Assembly: GCA_039800965.1 (NCBI GenBank)
Contig: JBDLPS010000080.1
Coordinates: forward strand, 1 to 27,920
Length of the DNA stretch: 27,920 bases
From: ZC4RG30 sp039800965
Lineage (GTDB): Bacteria > Pseudomonadota > Gammaproteobacteria > Steroidobacterales > Steroidobacteraceae
Reading direction: 5' to 3'
Each line of letters starts with the position of its first letter. The stretch's first letter is position 1. The translations under genes were made by a program, and so were the position numbers. Below are positions 14,951 to 22,810 of the stretch, one piece after another. The notes under the pieces are model-generated. The model had not been told where the DNA came from, did no database searches, and saw nothing but the letters and a program-made list of their open reading frames with translations.

Positions 14951-16362
14951 GTATTCGTGCCTTCACGACCGTAACTGTCTTCGAAGCGGACGATGTCGTC
15001 CTCGCCGAGATAGGTGCCGGACTGCACCTCGATGATGTGCAGCGGGATCTTGCCCGGGTTCCGGATGCGATGCTTCACGCCCAGCGGGATGTAGGTGGAC
15101 TGGTTTTCCTCGAGCAGGAAGACCTTGTCGCCGCAGGTGATCTCGGCCGTGCCGGCCACCACGATCCAGTGCTCGGCACGGTGGTGGTGCAGTTGCAGCG
15201 ACAGCACGGCCTCGGGCTTGACCATCAGCCGCTTTACCTGGAAGCGCTCGCCGGCATCGATGCTGTCGTAGCTGCCCCAGGGCCGCGCGACCTCGCGATG
15301 CAGCGAATGTTCGTAGCGACCCTCGGCCTTGAGCTTGGCGACGAGCTTCTTCACGTCCTGCACGCGGTCCTTCGGGGCGACCATGACGGCGTCCTTGGTC
15401 TCCACGACGACGTGGTCGCGCAGGCCCACGGCGGTGAGCAGCCGGCTTTCGGCATGGAACAGCGAGCCCGCGCAATCGTCCAGGATGACGTCGCCATGCG
15501 TGACATTGCCGAGCGCGTCCTGGTCGGAGGCATCGGCCAGCGCGGCCCAGGACCCGACGTCGCTCCAACCGGCGTCCAGCGGCACGACGACCGCGTCGGC
15601 GGTGCGCTCCATGACGGCGTAGTCGATGGATTCGCTGCGACAGGCCTCGAAGGCAGCCTTGTCGATGCGCAGGAAGTCGAGGTCCGGCTTCGCGGCTGCG
15701 GCCGCCGCGGCGGCGGCCTGCGCGATGTCCGGCGCGAAACGGCGCAACTCTTCGAGGTAGCGACCGGCCTTGAAGAGGAACATGCCGCTGTTCCAGTAGT
15801 ACTCTCCCGAGGCAAGGAATTCGCGGGCGCGCGACTCATCCGGCTTTTCGACGAACTGCGCGATGCGGAAGGCCTCGCCCTCGGCCGCGCCGCGGCGGAT
15901 ATAGCCGTAGCCGGTTTCAGGTGCGTTCGGGACGATGCCGAAGGTCACCAGTCGACCCGCCTGCGCAGCCGGCAGCGCCCGCCGTACGGCGGCCGTGAAG
16001 GCCGGCAGCTTGCGGATGACGTGGTCGGCGGGCAGCACCAGCAGCAGCGCGTCCGGATCGGCCGCCTGCGCCGCCAGCGCGATGGCCGGTGCGGTGTTGC
16101 GTCCCGCGGGCTCGAGCACGATCGCATGCGGCGTGACACCGATCTGGCGCAGCTGCTCCGCCACGAGGAAACGGTGCGACTCGTTGCACACCACCACCGG
16201 CGCCGCGGCCTCCAGACCCTCGAGCCGCTCGACGGTGGCCTGCAGCATGGTGCTGCGACCCACCAGCGGCAGCAGCTGCTTGGGATAGAGCTCCCGCGAG
16301 AGCGGCCACAGCCGCGTGCCGGAACCACCGGACAGGATGACGGGCGTCAGATTGGATGGCAT
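14947..16362 (-). CDS. manC: Bifunctional mannose-6-phosphate isomerase / mannose-1-phosphate guanylyltransferase
   Basis: This 471-residue enzyme makes GDP-mannose. Its N-terminal nucleotidyltransferase domain has GGSGTRLWPLSR (12-23) and the catalytic FVEKP (170-174). Its C-terminal cupin domain has an LHHHRAEHW metal motif for the isomerase reaction (fructose-6-P to mannose-6-P). This is the type II PMI (AlgA/XanB/ManC) architecture at normal length. A poly-alanine run (216-224) sits in a surface helix. ATG 16362 matches the family start; a longer reading upstream is not supported. A perfect TATAAT lies six bases before the ATG, overlapping the stop codon of the RHH gene, and no ribosome site is seen, so leaderless transcription from an internal promoter is possible. 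Confidence 0.95.
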   Translation of the reverse strand: MPSNLTPVILSGGSGTRLWPLSRELYPKQLLPLVGRSTMLQATVERLEGLEAAAPVVVCNESHRFLVAEQLRQIGVTPHAIVLEPAGRNTAPAIALAAQAADPDALLLVLPADHVIRKLPAFTAAVRRALPAAQAGRLVTFGIVPNAPETGYGYIRRGAAEGEAFRIAQFVEKPDESRAREFLASGEYYWNSGMFLFKAGRYLEELRRFAPDIAQAAAAAAAAAKPDLDFLRIDKAAFEACRSESIDYAVMERTADAVVVPLDAGWSDVGSWAALADASDQDALGNVTHGDVILDDCAGSLFHAESRLLTAVGLRDHVVVETKDAVMVAPKDRVQDVKKLVAKLKAEGRYEHSLHREVARPWGSYDSIDAGERFQVKRLMVKPEAVLSLQLHHHRAEHWIVVAGTAEITCGDKVFLLEENQSTYIPLGVKHRIRNPGKIPLHIIEVQSGTYLGEDDIVRFEDSYGREGTNT

Positions 16363-16368
16363 GGCGAC

Positions 16369-16374
16369 ATTATA
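16369..16374 (-). promoter_or_regulatory. Consensus -10 box TATAAT just upstream of manC
   Basis: On the minus strand TATAAT is followed by six bases (GTCGCC) and then the manC ATG. A start site at the usual distance would fall on or beside the A of ATG, giving a leaderless mRNA. No good -35 hexamer is present at 16-18 bases and no TG extension is seen, so activity is uncertain. Confidence 0.33.
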
Positions 16375-16549
16375 GCCGCTCGTACAGCAGCCGCCCCTTG
16401 GCGATCGGCAGCGCAGGCTGGCCTTCCGTCCAGCCACGCAGTGCCTCGCGGATCACCTCGCTGACGGAACCATAGCGACCCGTCATCACGGCGCCGCTGA
16501 CCTGGGCGTGAAGTTCGTCGGGAAGCGAGATGCTGATCTTGCGGACCAT
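16370..16549 (-). CDS. ParD/CopG-like ribbon-helix-helix protein, no toxin partner visible
   Basis: This 59-residue protein has an N-terminal beta strand (VRKISISLPDEL) and two helices with the RYGSVSEVIREALR segment typical of ParD-type antitoxins. RHH proteins dimerise and insert the strand pair into the DNA major groove. The usual partner, a ParE-type toxin gene, is absent: only 84 bases separate it from ugd upstream, and manC follows within seven bases. It is therefore an orphan antitoxin relic or a small regulator of the surrounding sugar genes. ATG 16549 was chosen because the frame upstream lacks family similarity; a start at 16600 is possible. Its stop codon overlaps the manC -10 box. 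Confidence 0.72.
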   Translation of the reverse strand: MVRKISISLPDELHAQVSGAVMTGRYGSVSEVIREALRGWTEGQPALPIAKGRLLYERL

Positions 16550-16633
16550 GGGACCCGGTCGCACCGGCGCGAAACACCCCCCCAACACACCGGGGGTCAT
16601 CCTTCCACGGCCGCCGACCGGCGGGCGAGCGGA

Positions 16634-17965
16634 CTATCGACCGTGTCCGCGCCCTATTCCGTAATAACTGAAGCCCAGGTGGGCGAGCAGCTCGGGGTTG
16701 TAGACATTGCGTCCGTCGAAGACCACCGGGTGCCGGAGCAGGCCGCGGATGCGATCGAAATCGGGGCTGCGGAATTCCTTCCACTCGGTGACGAGGGCCA
16801 GCGCGTCCGCGCCCTCCAGGGCCTCGTAGGCTTCCTCGACATAGGCCAGGCCTTCGCGCACGCCGAGGATGCGGCGCGTTTCGGGCATCGACACGGGGTC
16901 GTAGGCGCGCACGCGCGCGCCCGCCGCCAGCAGCTCGTTGATCACCGTCAGTGCCGGGGCTTCGCGCATGTCGTCCGTGTTGGGCTTGAAGGCCAGGCCC
17001 CAGAGCGCGATGGTGCGCCCTGCCAGGTCGCCGTTGAAATGTGCGCCGATCTTGCGCACGAGCACCGACTTCTGGTCGTAGTTCACCGCCTCGACGGCCT
17101 CGAGCACGCGCGCGGTGTAGCCCACTTCGTTGGACGATCGCACCAGGGCCTGCACATCCTTCGGGAAGCAGGAGCCCCCGTAGCCGACGCCCGGATAGAT
17201 GAAGCTGTAACCGATGCGGCTGTCCGAGCCGATGCCGACGCGCACCTTTTCGATGTCGGCGCCGACGCGCTCGGCGATGTTCGCGAGTTCGTTCATGAAG
17301 CTGATCTTGGTGGCCAGCATGGCGTTGGCCGCGTACTTGGTCAGCTCGGACGAACGGATGTCCATGACGACCAGACGGTCGTGGTTGTGCGTGAAGGGCT
17401 CGTACAACGCACGCAGCAGCTCGACGGTGCGCGGGTTGTCCGTGCCGACGACGACGCGGTCGGGCTTCATGAAGTCCGAGATGGCGGCGCCTTCCTTCAG
17501 GAATTCCGGGTTCGAGACGATGTCGAACTCCACCGCGGCGCGGCGCGCGGACAGCGCCTCGGCCACCTGCGCCCGCACCTTGTCGGCGGTGCCCACCGGC
17601 ACCGTCGACTTGGTGATCACCACCGCATACCGGTCGAGGTGGGTGCCGATGGTCTTCGCCACGGCGAGCACATATTTCAGGTCGGCCGAGCCGTCCTCGT
17701 CCGGCGGCGTGCCGACGGCGATCAGCTGGAACAGGCCATGTTTCACCCCGCGCTCGGCGTCGGTGGTGAACTCCAGTCGCCCCGCCTTCGCGTTGCGCTC
17801 GATCAGCGCGTCGAGGCCCGGCTCGTGGATGGGAATCTCGCCACGATTGAGCCGCTCGATCTTGCCGGCGTCCACGTCCACGCAGATCACATGGTTGCCC
17901 GCGTCCGCCAGGCAGGCACCGGTCACGAGGCCCACGTAGCCGGAGCCGAATACAGTCACGCGCAT
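16634..17965 (-). CDS. ugd: UDP-glucose 6-dehydrogenase
   Basis: This 443-residue enzyme oxidises UDP-glucose twice with NAD+ to UDP-glucuronate. The N-terminal Rossmann loop GSGYVG is at 7-12, the TKSTVPVGT segment at 118-126, the catalytic cysteine C266 in GYGGSCFPKD, and the C-terminal substrate/NAD domain includes LAFKPNTDDMREAP. Length and motifs are standard. It supplies uronic acid precursors for exopolysaccharide or O-antigen and sits between the WecA-like transferase 1 (47-base gap) and the RHH gene. UDP-GlcNAc or other UDP-sugar dehydrogenases are less likely given the UGD-type motifs. Confidence 0.95.
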   Translation of the reverse strand: MRVTVFGSGYVGLVTGACLADAGNHVICVDVDAGKIERLNRGEIPIHEPGLDALIERNAKAGRLEFTTDAERGVKHGLFQLIAVGTPPDEDGSADLKYVLAVAKTIGTHLDRYAVVITKSTVPVGTADKVRAQVAEALSARRAAVEFDIVSNPEFLKEGAAISDFMKPDRVVVGTDNPRTVELLRALYEPFTHNHDRLVVMDIRSSELTKYAANAMLATKISFMNELANIAERVGADIEKVRVGIGSDSRIGYSFIYPGVGYGGSCFPKDVQALVRSSNEVGYTARVLEAVEAVNYDQKSVLVRKIGAHFNGDLAGRTIALWGLAFKPNTDDMREAPALTVINELLAAGARVRAYDPVSMPETRRILGVREGLAYVEEAYEALEGADALALVTEWKEFRSPDFDRIRGLLRHPVVFDGRNVYNPELLAHLGFSYYGIGRGHGR

Positions 17966-18013
17966 GTCGAGGAACCTTCCCGGAAAAGGGAACCGGAGCG
18001 TACCGCCCGAATG

Positions 18014-19063
18014 TTACGGAACGAGCACCGGCGAGGCAAAACGGGGCGCGGCGGTGACGAATCGATGCCAGGCCGCGAAGAACCCGAGGAAGGCGATGAA
18101 GGCCACGATGTCCGGCACACCGGTCCACAGGAAGGCGACGGCAAACGCCGCGCCCAGCCCGGACACCGCGACATAGAGCAGGAAGACCTGACGACCGCTG
18201 AGGCCGGCACGGATCAGCCGATGGTGGTAATGCCCCGCATCGGCCGCAGCCGGCGACTGGCCATTGCGCAGGCGGCGGAACGTGGTGCTGAAGAGCTCGA
18301 ACACGGGCAGGGGCATCAGCCACAGCAGCAGCACCGGCGGCACGTTGGTGCGGGTGTCCTGCACCAGCAGGATGCCCACCGCCGCCAGCACGAAGCCCAG
18401 CAGCGTGCTGCCGCCATCGCCCATGAACACGCGCAGCGGCCGGTTGAAGAGCGCCGGCGCGTTGAAGCAGAGGAAGGCCAGCAGCGAGCCGGCCATGCCG
18501 CAGGCGACCAGCACCGAGGTCGGCGCATAGGCCCCCATCGAGAAACCGATCACGCCGACGAAGGCCATGGTGGCGGTGCCGGCGGCGAGACCATCCAGGC
18601 CATCGAGCATGTTGAAGGCATTCACCAGCGCAACGCAGGCCACCACGGTGAACGGCAGCGACAGCGGACCCAGCCACAGGACGCCGATGCCCAGCAGGTC
18701 ACCCAGGTCCTGCACGCGGTAGTGCATGCCGAGGACCAGCACCAGTGCGGCGGCCAGATGGGCAATGAGGCGCACGCGGGGCCGCAGGTCGAAGCGATCG
18801 TCCGCCATGCCGAGCATCACCATGAAGGCACTGACGGCGATGAGCGCATGCCCGTGGGCCCCCAGCGCCGGGTCGCCATACACGGCGACGACCAGGCCCG
18901 AGAAGATGGCCAGCCCGCCATGCAGGGGCACCTCGCCCACGTGGGACTTGCGGCTGCAGTTCGGCCGGTCGACGAAGCCCAGCGCAACGGCCAGCGGACG
19001 CAGGGCGACCAGCAGGACCAGCGCGGTGGCGAAGGCGACGGCGGTGACGTGCAGCGGAGGCAT
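18014..19063 (-). CDS. WecA/MraY-family polyprenyl-phosphate sugar-1-phosphate transferase, copy 1
   Basis: This 349-residue multispanning protein (about 10-11 membrane segments) transfers a sugar-1-phosphate from a UDP-sugar to undecaprenyl phosphate, the first committed step of lipid-linked glycan synthesis. The active-site motifs are intact: DD at 88-89 (ADDRFD), NAFNMLDGLDG (148-158), MGDGGST (214-220) and the cytoplasmic histidine loop GHYHHRL (277-283). It is closest in style to WecA-type GlcNAc-1-P transferases, but the donor sugar is not decided by sequence alone. A second intact copy lies at 21707-22765 and a degraded copy directly upstream at 19107-20102; shared motif spacing suggests they arose by duplication. 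Confidence 0.92.
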   Translation of the reverse strand: MPPLHVTAVAFATALVLLVALRPLAVALGFVDRPNCSRKSHVGEVPLHGGLAIFSGLVVAVYGDPALGAHGHALIAVSAFMVMLGMADDRFDLRPRVRLIAHLAAALVLVLGMHYRVQDLGDLLGIGVLWLGPLSLPFTVVACVALVNAFNMLDGLDGLAAGTATMAFVGVIGFSMGAYAPTSVLVACGMAGSLLAFLCFNAPALFNRPLRVFMGDGGSTLLGFVLAAVGILLVQDTRTNVPPVLLLWLMPLPVFELFSTTFRRLRNGQSPAAADAGHYHHRLIRAGLSGRQVFLLYVAVSGLGAAFAVAFLWTGVPDIVAFIAFLGFFAAWHRFVTAAPRFASPVLVP

Positions 19064-19106
19064 TACATAATCCTAGCCCCGGATCGAACGCTGTGCCGTG
19101 GAAATA

Positions 19107-20102
19107 TTACCCGTGGGGCTGCGGGGGGACGTCGATGCGACGCAACTGCCAGGGCAACAACCACATCAGGCGGCCCGCATGGTGCAGGGCCAGGAGCCAG
19201 AGGGCGGTGAGCGCCGTCAGGACGAGCAGCGTGACCTCGGCCGAAGGCTCGGCCAGCACCAGCACCAGCATCGGCACCACGCCGACGAGGGCATAGAGCA
19301 TGAAGATGGCAGTGACCGAGAAGCCGGATTCGAGCAGCCGCTGGTGGCCCGACTTGCGGCAGCCGCCCAGCAGCATCACCAGTTCGCAGCAGGGAATGGG
19401 CAACAGCCAGAGCAGGTGGATCACGGCGACGTCGCCGTCCTGCAGCGCCATGCGGCCCGCGATCAGGAAGACCAGCGTGATGACGCTGCCCCCGCCCTGC
19501 CCCAGCTGCACGCGCCAGACGCGGTTGATGCGCGCCGGCAGGTTGAACAGCAGCAGCGCGGCGACGGCCGCGGCACCGCAGGAGGCCAGCCAGAGCGACG
19601 TTCCGACGGACACCAGCGCCAGTGACATCAGGCCGATGCCCACGGTGACGGCCGCCAGGCCGTCGAGGTCGCGAAGCCGATAAACGCCCTGCAATATGGC
19701 CACGCCGAAGATCACCTGCATCCAGGCACTGTAGCCCTGCAGGCTGCCATCCAGCTGCTGGACGATGGCCGTGCAGACGAGGAAATCGACGCCGAGCACG
19801 AGCCAGGGGCCCCAGCGACGGTTGTCGTTGGCCGGCACCACCAGCCGCAGGGCGAGCAGACCGAGCAGCTCGATCGGGAGGCCGGCGGAGGTCAGGGGAT
19901 GGACCCAGACGACGGCGACGGCGCACCAGGCGGCGATGCCCCCGACCACCGGCGGTGCATAGGCGCGCATCGTGTGCGAAACGTCGGAAATACCCCCGCC
20001 CATCGCGCGCAGCAGGGGGCGCAGGGCGAGGATCGCCACGACGGTGGCGACGAAGGCCAGCACGACGGGGTAATTGAACATATTCACGGAGGATACGCTC
20101 AT
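19107..20102 (-). CDS. Degenerate WecA-like membrane protein (probable pseudoenzyme)
   Basis: This 331-residue multispanning protein aligns along its whole length with the two flanking WecA-like transferases. The RPLL segment, a DLDGLA motif (145-150), VQLGQGGGS (198-206), LLWLLPIP (230-237) and GHQRLL (252-257) fall in the same order and spacing. Every catalytic site is altered: the DD pair is missing (residues ~89-94 read VPANDN), NMLDGLDG has become YRLRDLDG, GDGG is now GQGG, and GHxHHR is reduced to GHQR. The reading frame is intact and coupled to pgi (ATGA overlap), so it appears maintained rather than decaying. It may act as a partner or regulator of an active transferase; that is inference. 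ATG 20102 was chosen; ATG 20081 is an alternative. Confidence 0.85.
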   Translation of the reverse strand: MSVSSVNMFNYPVVLAFVATVVAILALRPLLRAMGGGISDVSHTMRAYAPPVVGGIAAWCAVAVVWVHPLTSAGLPIELLGLLALRLVVPANDNRRWGPWLVLGVDFLVCTAIVQQLDGSLQGYSAWMQVIFGVAILQGVYRLRDLDGLAAVTVGIGLMSLALVSVGTSLWLASCGAAAVAALLLFNLPARINRVWRVQLGQGGGSVITLVFLIAGRMALQDGDVAVIHLLWLLPIPCCELVMLLGGCRKSGHQRLLESGFSVTAIFMLYALVGVVPMLVLVLAEPSAEVTLLVLTALTALWLLALHHAGRLMWLLPWQLRRIDVPPQPHG

Positions 20103-21667
20103 TGCCGCTCCTTGCGTAGTCGCGAGAGACGTTCGAGGCTGCCGCGCAGCGCGGCACTGCCGTTGGCGGCAGCCCCGCTCCGCACCTGCGGCGCGATCTG
20201 CTCGGCAAGCTTCTTGCCCAGCTCCACGCCCCACTGATCGAAGGCGTTGATGCCCCAGATCACCGCCTGCGTGAAGACCTTGTGCTCGTACAGCGCGACC
20301 AGCCGGCCGAGCGTGGCCGGATCAAGCCGCGGAAACAGCAGCAGGCTCGCGGGCCGGTTGCCCTCGTAGCGCTTCTGCGGCTGGCCCGGGCTCTCCTGCC
20401 CGAAGGCAAAGGCCTCGGCCTGCGCCAGGCAGTTCGCCACGGCAAGGTCATGGGCGCGGTCGTCGCCGCAACTCGAGGTGGCCGGCAGCAGGAAATCAAG
20501 CGCCGCGCGCGGCGTGCCCTGGTGCAGCTGCTGGAAGAACGAGTGCTGCGCATTGTTGCCGGGCTCGCCCCAGATCACCGGCGCGGTGGCGCAGAAGACG
20601 GGCGACCCGTCGGTGCGCACCGACTTGCCGTTGCTCTCCATGTCGAGCTGCTGCAGGTAAGCCGGAAAGCGCGACAGGCGGTCGTCGTAGGGCAGCACGG
20701 CGAGCGTCGGCAAACCGAGATGGTCGATGTTCCAGGCGCCGAGCAGGCCCATCAGCGCGGGCAGGTTCTGCTGCCAGGGCGCGGCCAGGAAGTGCGCGTC
20801 CATCTCGGCGCCGCCCTGCAAAAAGGCTTCGAAGCGATGGGCGCCGATGGCGATGGCCAGCGACAGTCCGATCGACGACCACAGCGAATAACGGCCGCCG
20901 ACCCAGTCCCACATCGCGAAGCGATGGTCTGGGTGGATGCCGAAGGCATCCATCGCCGCGGCATTGACCGACACCGCGGCGAAATGATCCGGCACCGCGG
21001 ACTCGCCCAGCTGCCGCAGGAGCCAGACCCGGGCGGTGTCCGCGTTGGTGCGCGTCTCGAGCGTGGTGAAGGTCTTGGAACAGACCAGGAAGAGCGTGCG
21101 CGCGGGATCGGCCGTGGCCAGCACGTCATGCAGCCGGCAGCCGTCGATGTTCGAAACGAAAGCGATGCGCGGCGCGCCCTGCGCATGGGGGCGCAGCGCT
21201 TCCACCGCCATCGCCGGACCAAGGTCCGAACCGCCGATGCCGATGTTCACCACGAGGTTGAAGGCATCGCCCTCGCTGCCGCGGATGCCGCCGCTGCGCA
21301 GGCCCTCGGCGAAATCCAGCATGCGCGCGCGCTCGGCCTGCACAGCCGCGGCATGCGGCGCGTCGGGGCGGCGCAGCGCCGTATGCAGGACCTGGCGCTG
21401 TTCGGTGACGTTGACCACGTCGCCGCGATACATCGCCTCGATGCGGGCGCGCAGCTGCAGGTCGTCCGCCAGCTGCGACAGCAGGTCGAGCACGCGACCA
21501 TCCACGCGCTGCCGCGTGAGGTCGAGGACCAGGCCCGCGCCCTCGACGGTGAGGCGTTCGACCCGCTGCGGGTCAGCGGCGAAGAGGTCCGCCACTGCGC
21601 ATTGCATGATCCGGCGGCTTTCCGTGGCCAGTGCTGCCCAGGCAGGACTGGTCGATGCATCGTTCAT
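20099..21667 (-). CDS. pgi: Glucose-6-phosphate isomerase
   Basis: This 522-residue phosphoglucose isomerase interconverts glucose-6-P and fructose-6-P. Active-site residues are recognisable: IGIGGSDLG (142-150), E344 (MESNGKSV), H375 (GNNAQHSF) and K486 (GVELGKKLAEQ). It is slightly shorter than the ~549-residue E. coli enzyme. Its stop overlaps the start of the degenerate WecA-like gene by four bases (ATGA). Its placement between WecA paralogues ties central hexose phosphates to nucleotide-sugar supply: fructose-6-P feeds ManC/ManB and glucose-6-P feeds UDP-glucose. The start ATG 21667 lies 39 bases after the WecA-like copy 2 stop. Confidence 0.96.
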   Translation of the reverse strand: MNDASTSPAWAALATESRRIMQCAVADLFAADPQRVERLTVEGAGLVLDLTRQRVDGRVLDLLSQLADDLQLRARIEAMYRGDVVNVTEQRQVLHTALRRPDAPHAAAVQAERARMLDFAEGLRSGGIRGSEGDAFNLVVNIGIGGSDLGPAMAVEALRPHAQGAPRIAFVSNIDGCRLHDVLATADPARTLFLVCSKTFTTLETRTNADTARVWLLRQLGESAVPDHFAAVSVNAAAMDAFGIHPDHRFAMWDWVGGRYSLWSSIGLSLAIAIGAHRFEAFLQGGAEMDAHFLAAPWQQNLPALMGLLGAWNIDHLGLPTLAVLPYDDRLSRFPAYLQQLDMESNGKSVRTDGSPVFCATAPVIWGEPGNNAQHSFFQQLHQGTPRAALDFLLPATSSCGDDRAHDLAVANCLAQAEAFAFGQESPGQPQKRYEGNRPASLLLFPRLDPATLGRLVALYEHKVFTQAVIWGINAFDQWGVELGKKLAEQIAPQVRSGAAANGSAALRGSLERLSRLRKERQ

Positions 21668-21706
21668 GCGCGAGACGATAGCAGAGCAGGACGCGTGCGG
21701 GTGTTG

Positions 21707-22765
21707 CTACCGGGTAGTACCGCCGGCCGCAGCCCCCACGACAACCGCGCGTCGCACGAAGGCGATCCAGCCGACAAAGGCGCCGACGAAGGCGACGGCC
21801 ATGAGCGGTTCGGGCGCGCCCCACTGCAGCGCCAGCACGGCGATGCCCGCGCCCGCTCCGGACAGCGCGAGATACAGATAGAACACCTTGCGCACGCTGT
21901 AGCCGGCACGGGTGAGGCGGTGATGGAAATGCCCCGCATCGGCAGCCGTGATGGAGTGGCCGGCACGCAGGCGACGCCAGGTGCTGTCGAAGAGCTCGAA
22001 GATCGGCAGCGGCATGAGCCAGAGCACGAGCACGGGTGGCACGTCGGCGCGATCGGTCTGCACCAGGGTGAGCCCGACGCCCGCGAGCACGAAACCCAGC
22101 AGCGTGCTGCCGGCATCGCCCATGAACACGCGCACGGCACGGTTGAAACGTTCGGGCATGTTGAACAGCAGGAAGGCGGCGAGCGCGCCGACCATGCAGC
22201 AGGCGATGAGCAAGGACACCGGCGCGGGACGCAGCAGGCCCATGCCCGCCACACCGAGGAAGGCCGCCAGCGCGACGCCGGCGGCGAGGCCATCCAGACC
22301 ATCGAGCATGTTGAAGGCGTTGATGAGCGCGACGCAGGCCAGCAGCGTGAACGGCAGGCTCAACACGTCGAGCGGCACGGGCCCGTGGGCGGTGCCGAAC
22401 AGGTGGCCCAGGTCCGGCAGCGTGAAGCGCGTGCCATACATCAGCGCCGCGGCGGCGCAGCCCTGGGCGATGAAACGAAGGCGCGGCGGGATATCGAGCC
22501 GGTCATCGAAGAGACCCAGCAGCACCACGAAGGCGCTTGCGAACAGCAGCACGTGGCCGTGCGCACCGAAGGGCCCGTAGGCCCAGGAGGCGACCATCAC
22601 GCCGGAGAACTTCGAGAGACCGCCATACACCGGCACGATGCCGTCGTGGTTCTTGCGGCCACCGGGCCGGTCGACGAAGCCCAGGCGAACCGCAAGCGGC
22701 CGCACGACGACCAGCAGCAGGATCGATACGACGAAGGCGATGAGTGCGGAGGCCAACAACTTCAT
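21707..22765 (-). CDS. WecA/MraY-family polyprenyl-phosphate sugar-1-phosphate transferase, copy 2
   Basis: This 352-residue multispanning protein carries all family motifs: DD at 87-88 (FDDRLD), NAFNMLDGLDG (149-159), MGDAGST (215-221) and GHFHHRL (278-284). It is very similar in layout to copy 1 (18014-19063), including LRPLAV-like/GFVDRP and PPVLxLWLMPLP segments. It should initiate lipid-linked oligosaccharide synthesis at the inner membrane. Two intact copies in one locus could use different donor sugars or serve different glycans. The gene lies 45 bases downstream of the DegT aminotransferase gene in the same orientation. Confidence 0.92.
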   Translation of the reverse strand: MKLLASALIAFVVSILLLVVVRPLAVRLGFVDRPGGRKNHDGIVPVYGGLSKFSGVMVASWAYGPFGAHGHVLLFASAFVVLLGLFDDRLDIPPRLRFIAQGCAAAALMYGTRFTLPDLGHLFGTAHGPVPLDVLSLPFTLLACVALINAFNMLDGLDGLAAGVALAAFLGVAGMGLLRPAPVSLLIACCMVGALAAFLLFNMPERFNRAVRVFMGDAGSTLLGFVLAGVGLTLVQTDRADVPPVLVLWLMPLPIFELFDSTWRRLRAGHSITAADAGHFHHRLTRAGYSVRKVFYLYLALSGAGAGIAVLALQWGAPEPLMAVAFVGAFVGWIAFVRRAVVVGAAAGGTTR

Positions 22766-22810
22766 GCCGGCCCATTCTAGAACGCAGCGCGCCGCATCAA
22801 TGTAGAACGT

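Noticed and set aside
15680..15725. Poly-alanine codon run in manC as a possible frameshift or assembly error
   Set aside because: The frame continues intact on both sides and the run falls in a plausible surface helix.
14941..16464. A 507-codon plus-strand open frame over manC
   Set aside because: It mirrors manC, whose motifs and length are complete on the minus strand.
16550..16633. Possible ParE toxin gene next to the ParD-like gene
   Set aside because: The 84-base gap is too short and has no suitable frame.
16508..19210. A 900-codon open frame on the plus strand
   Set aside because: It lies antisense to ugd and the WecA-like gene and has low-complexity R/H/Q/G-rich composition with no domains. 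It is a product of high GC content.
20282..22780. An 832-codon plus-strand open frame
   Set aside because: It is antisense to pgi and WecA-like copy 2, which have intact catalytic motifs; its composition is typical of an antisense shadow.
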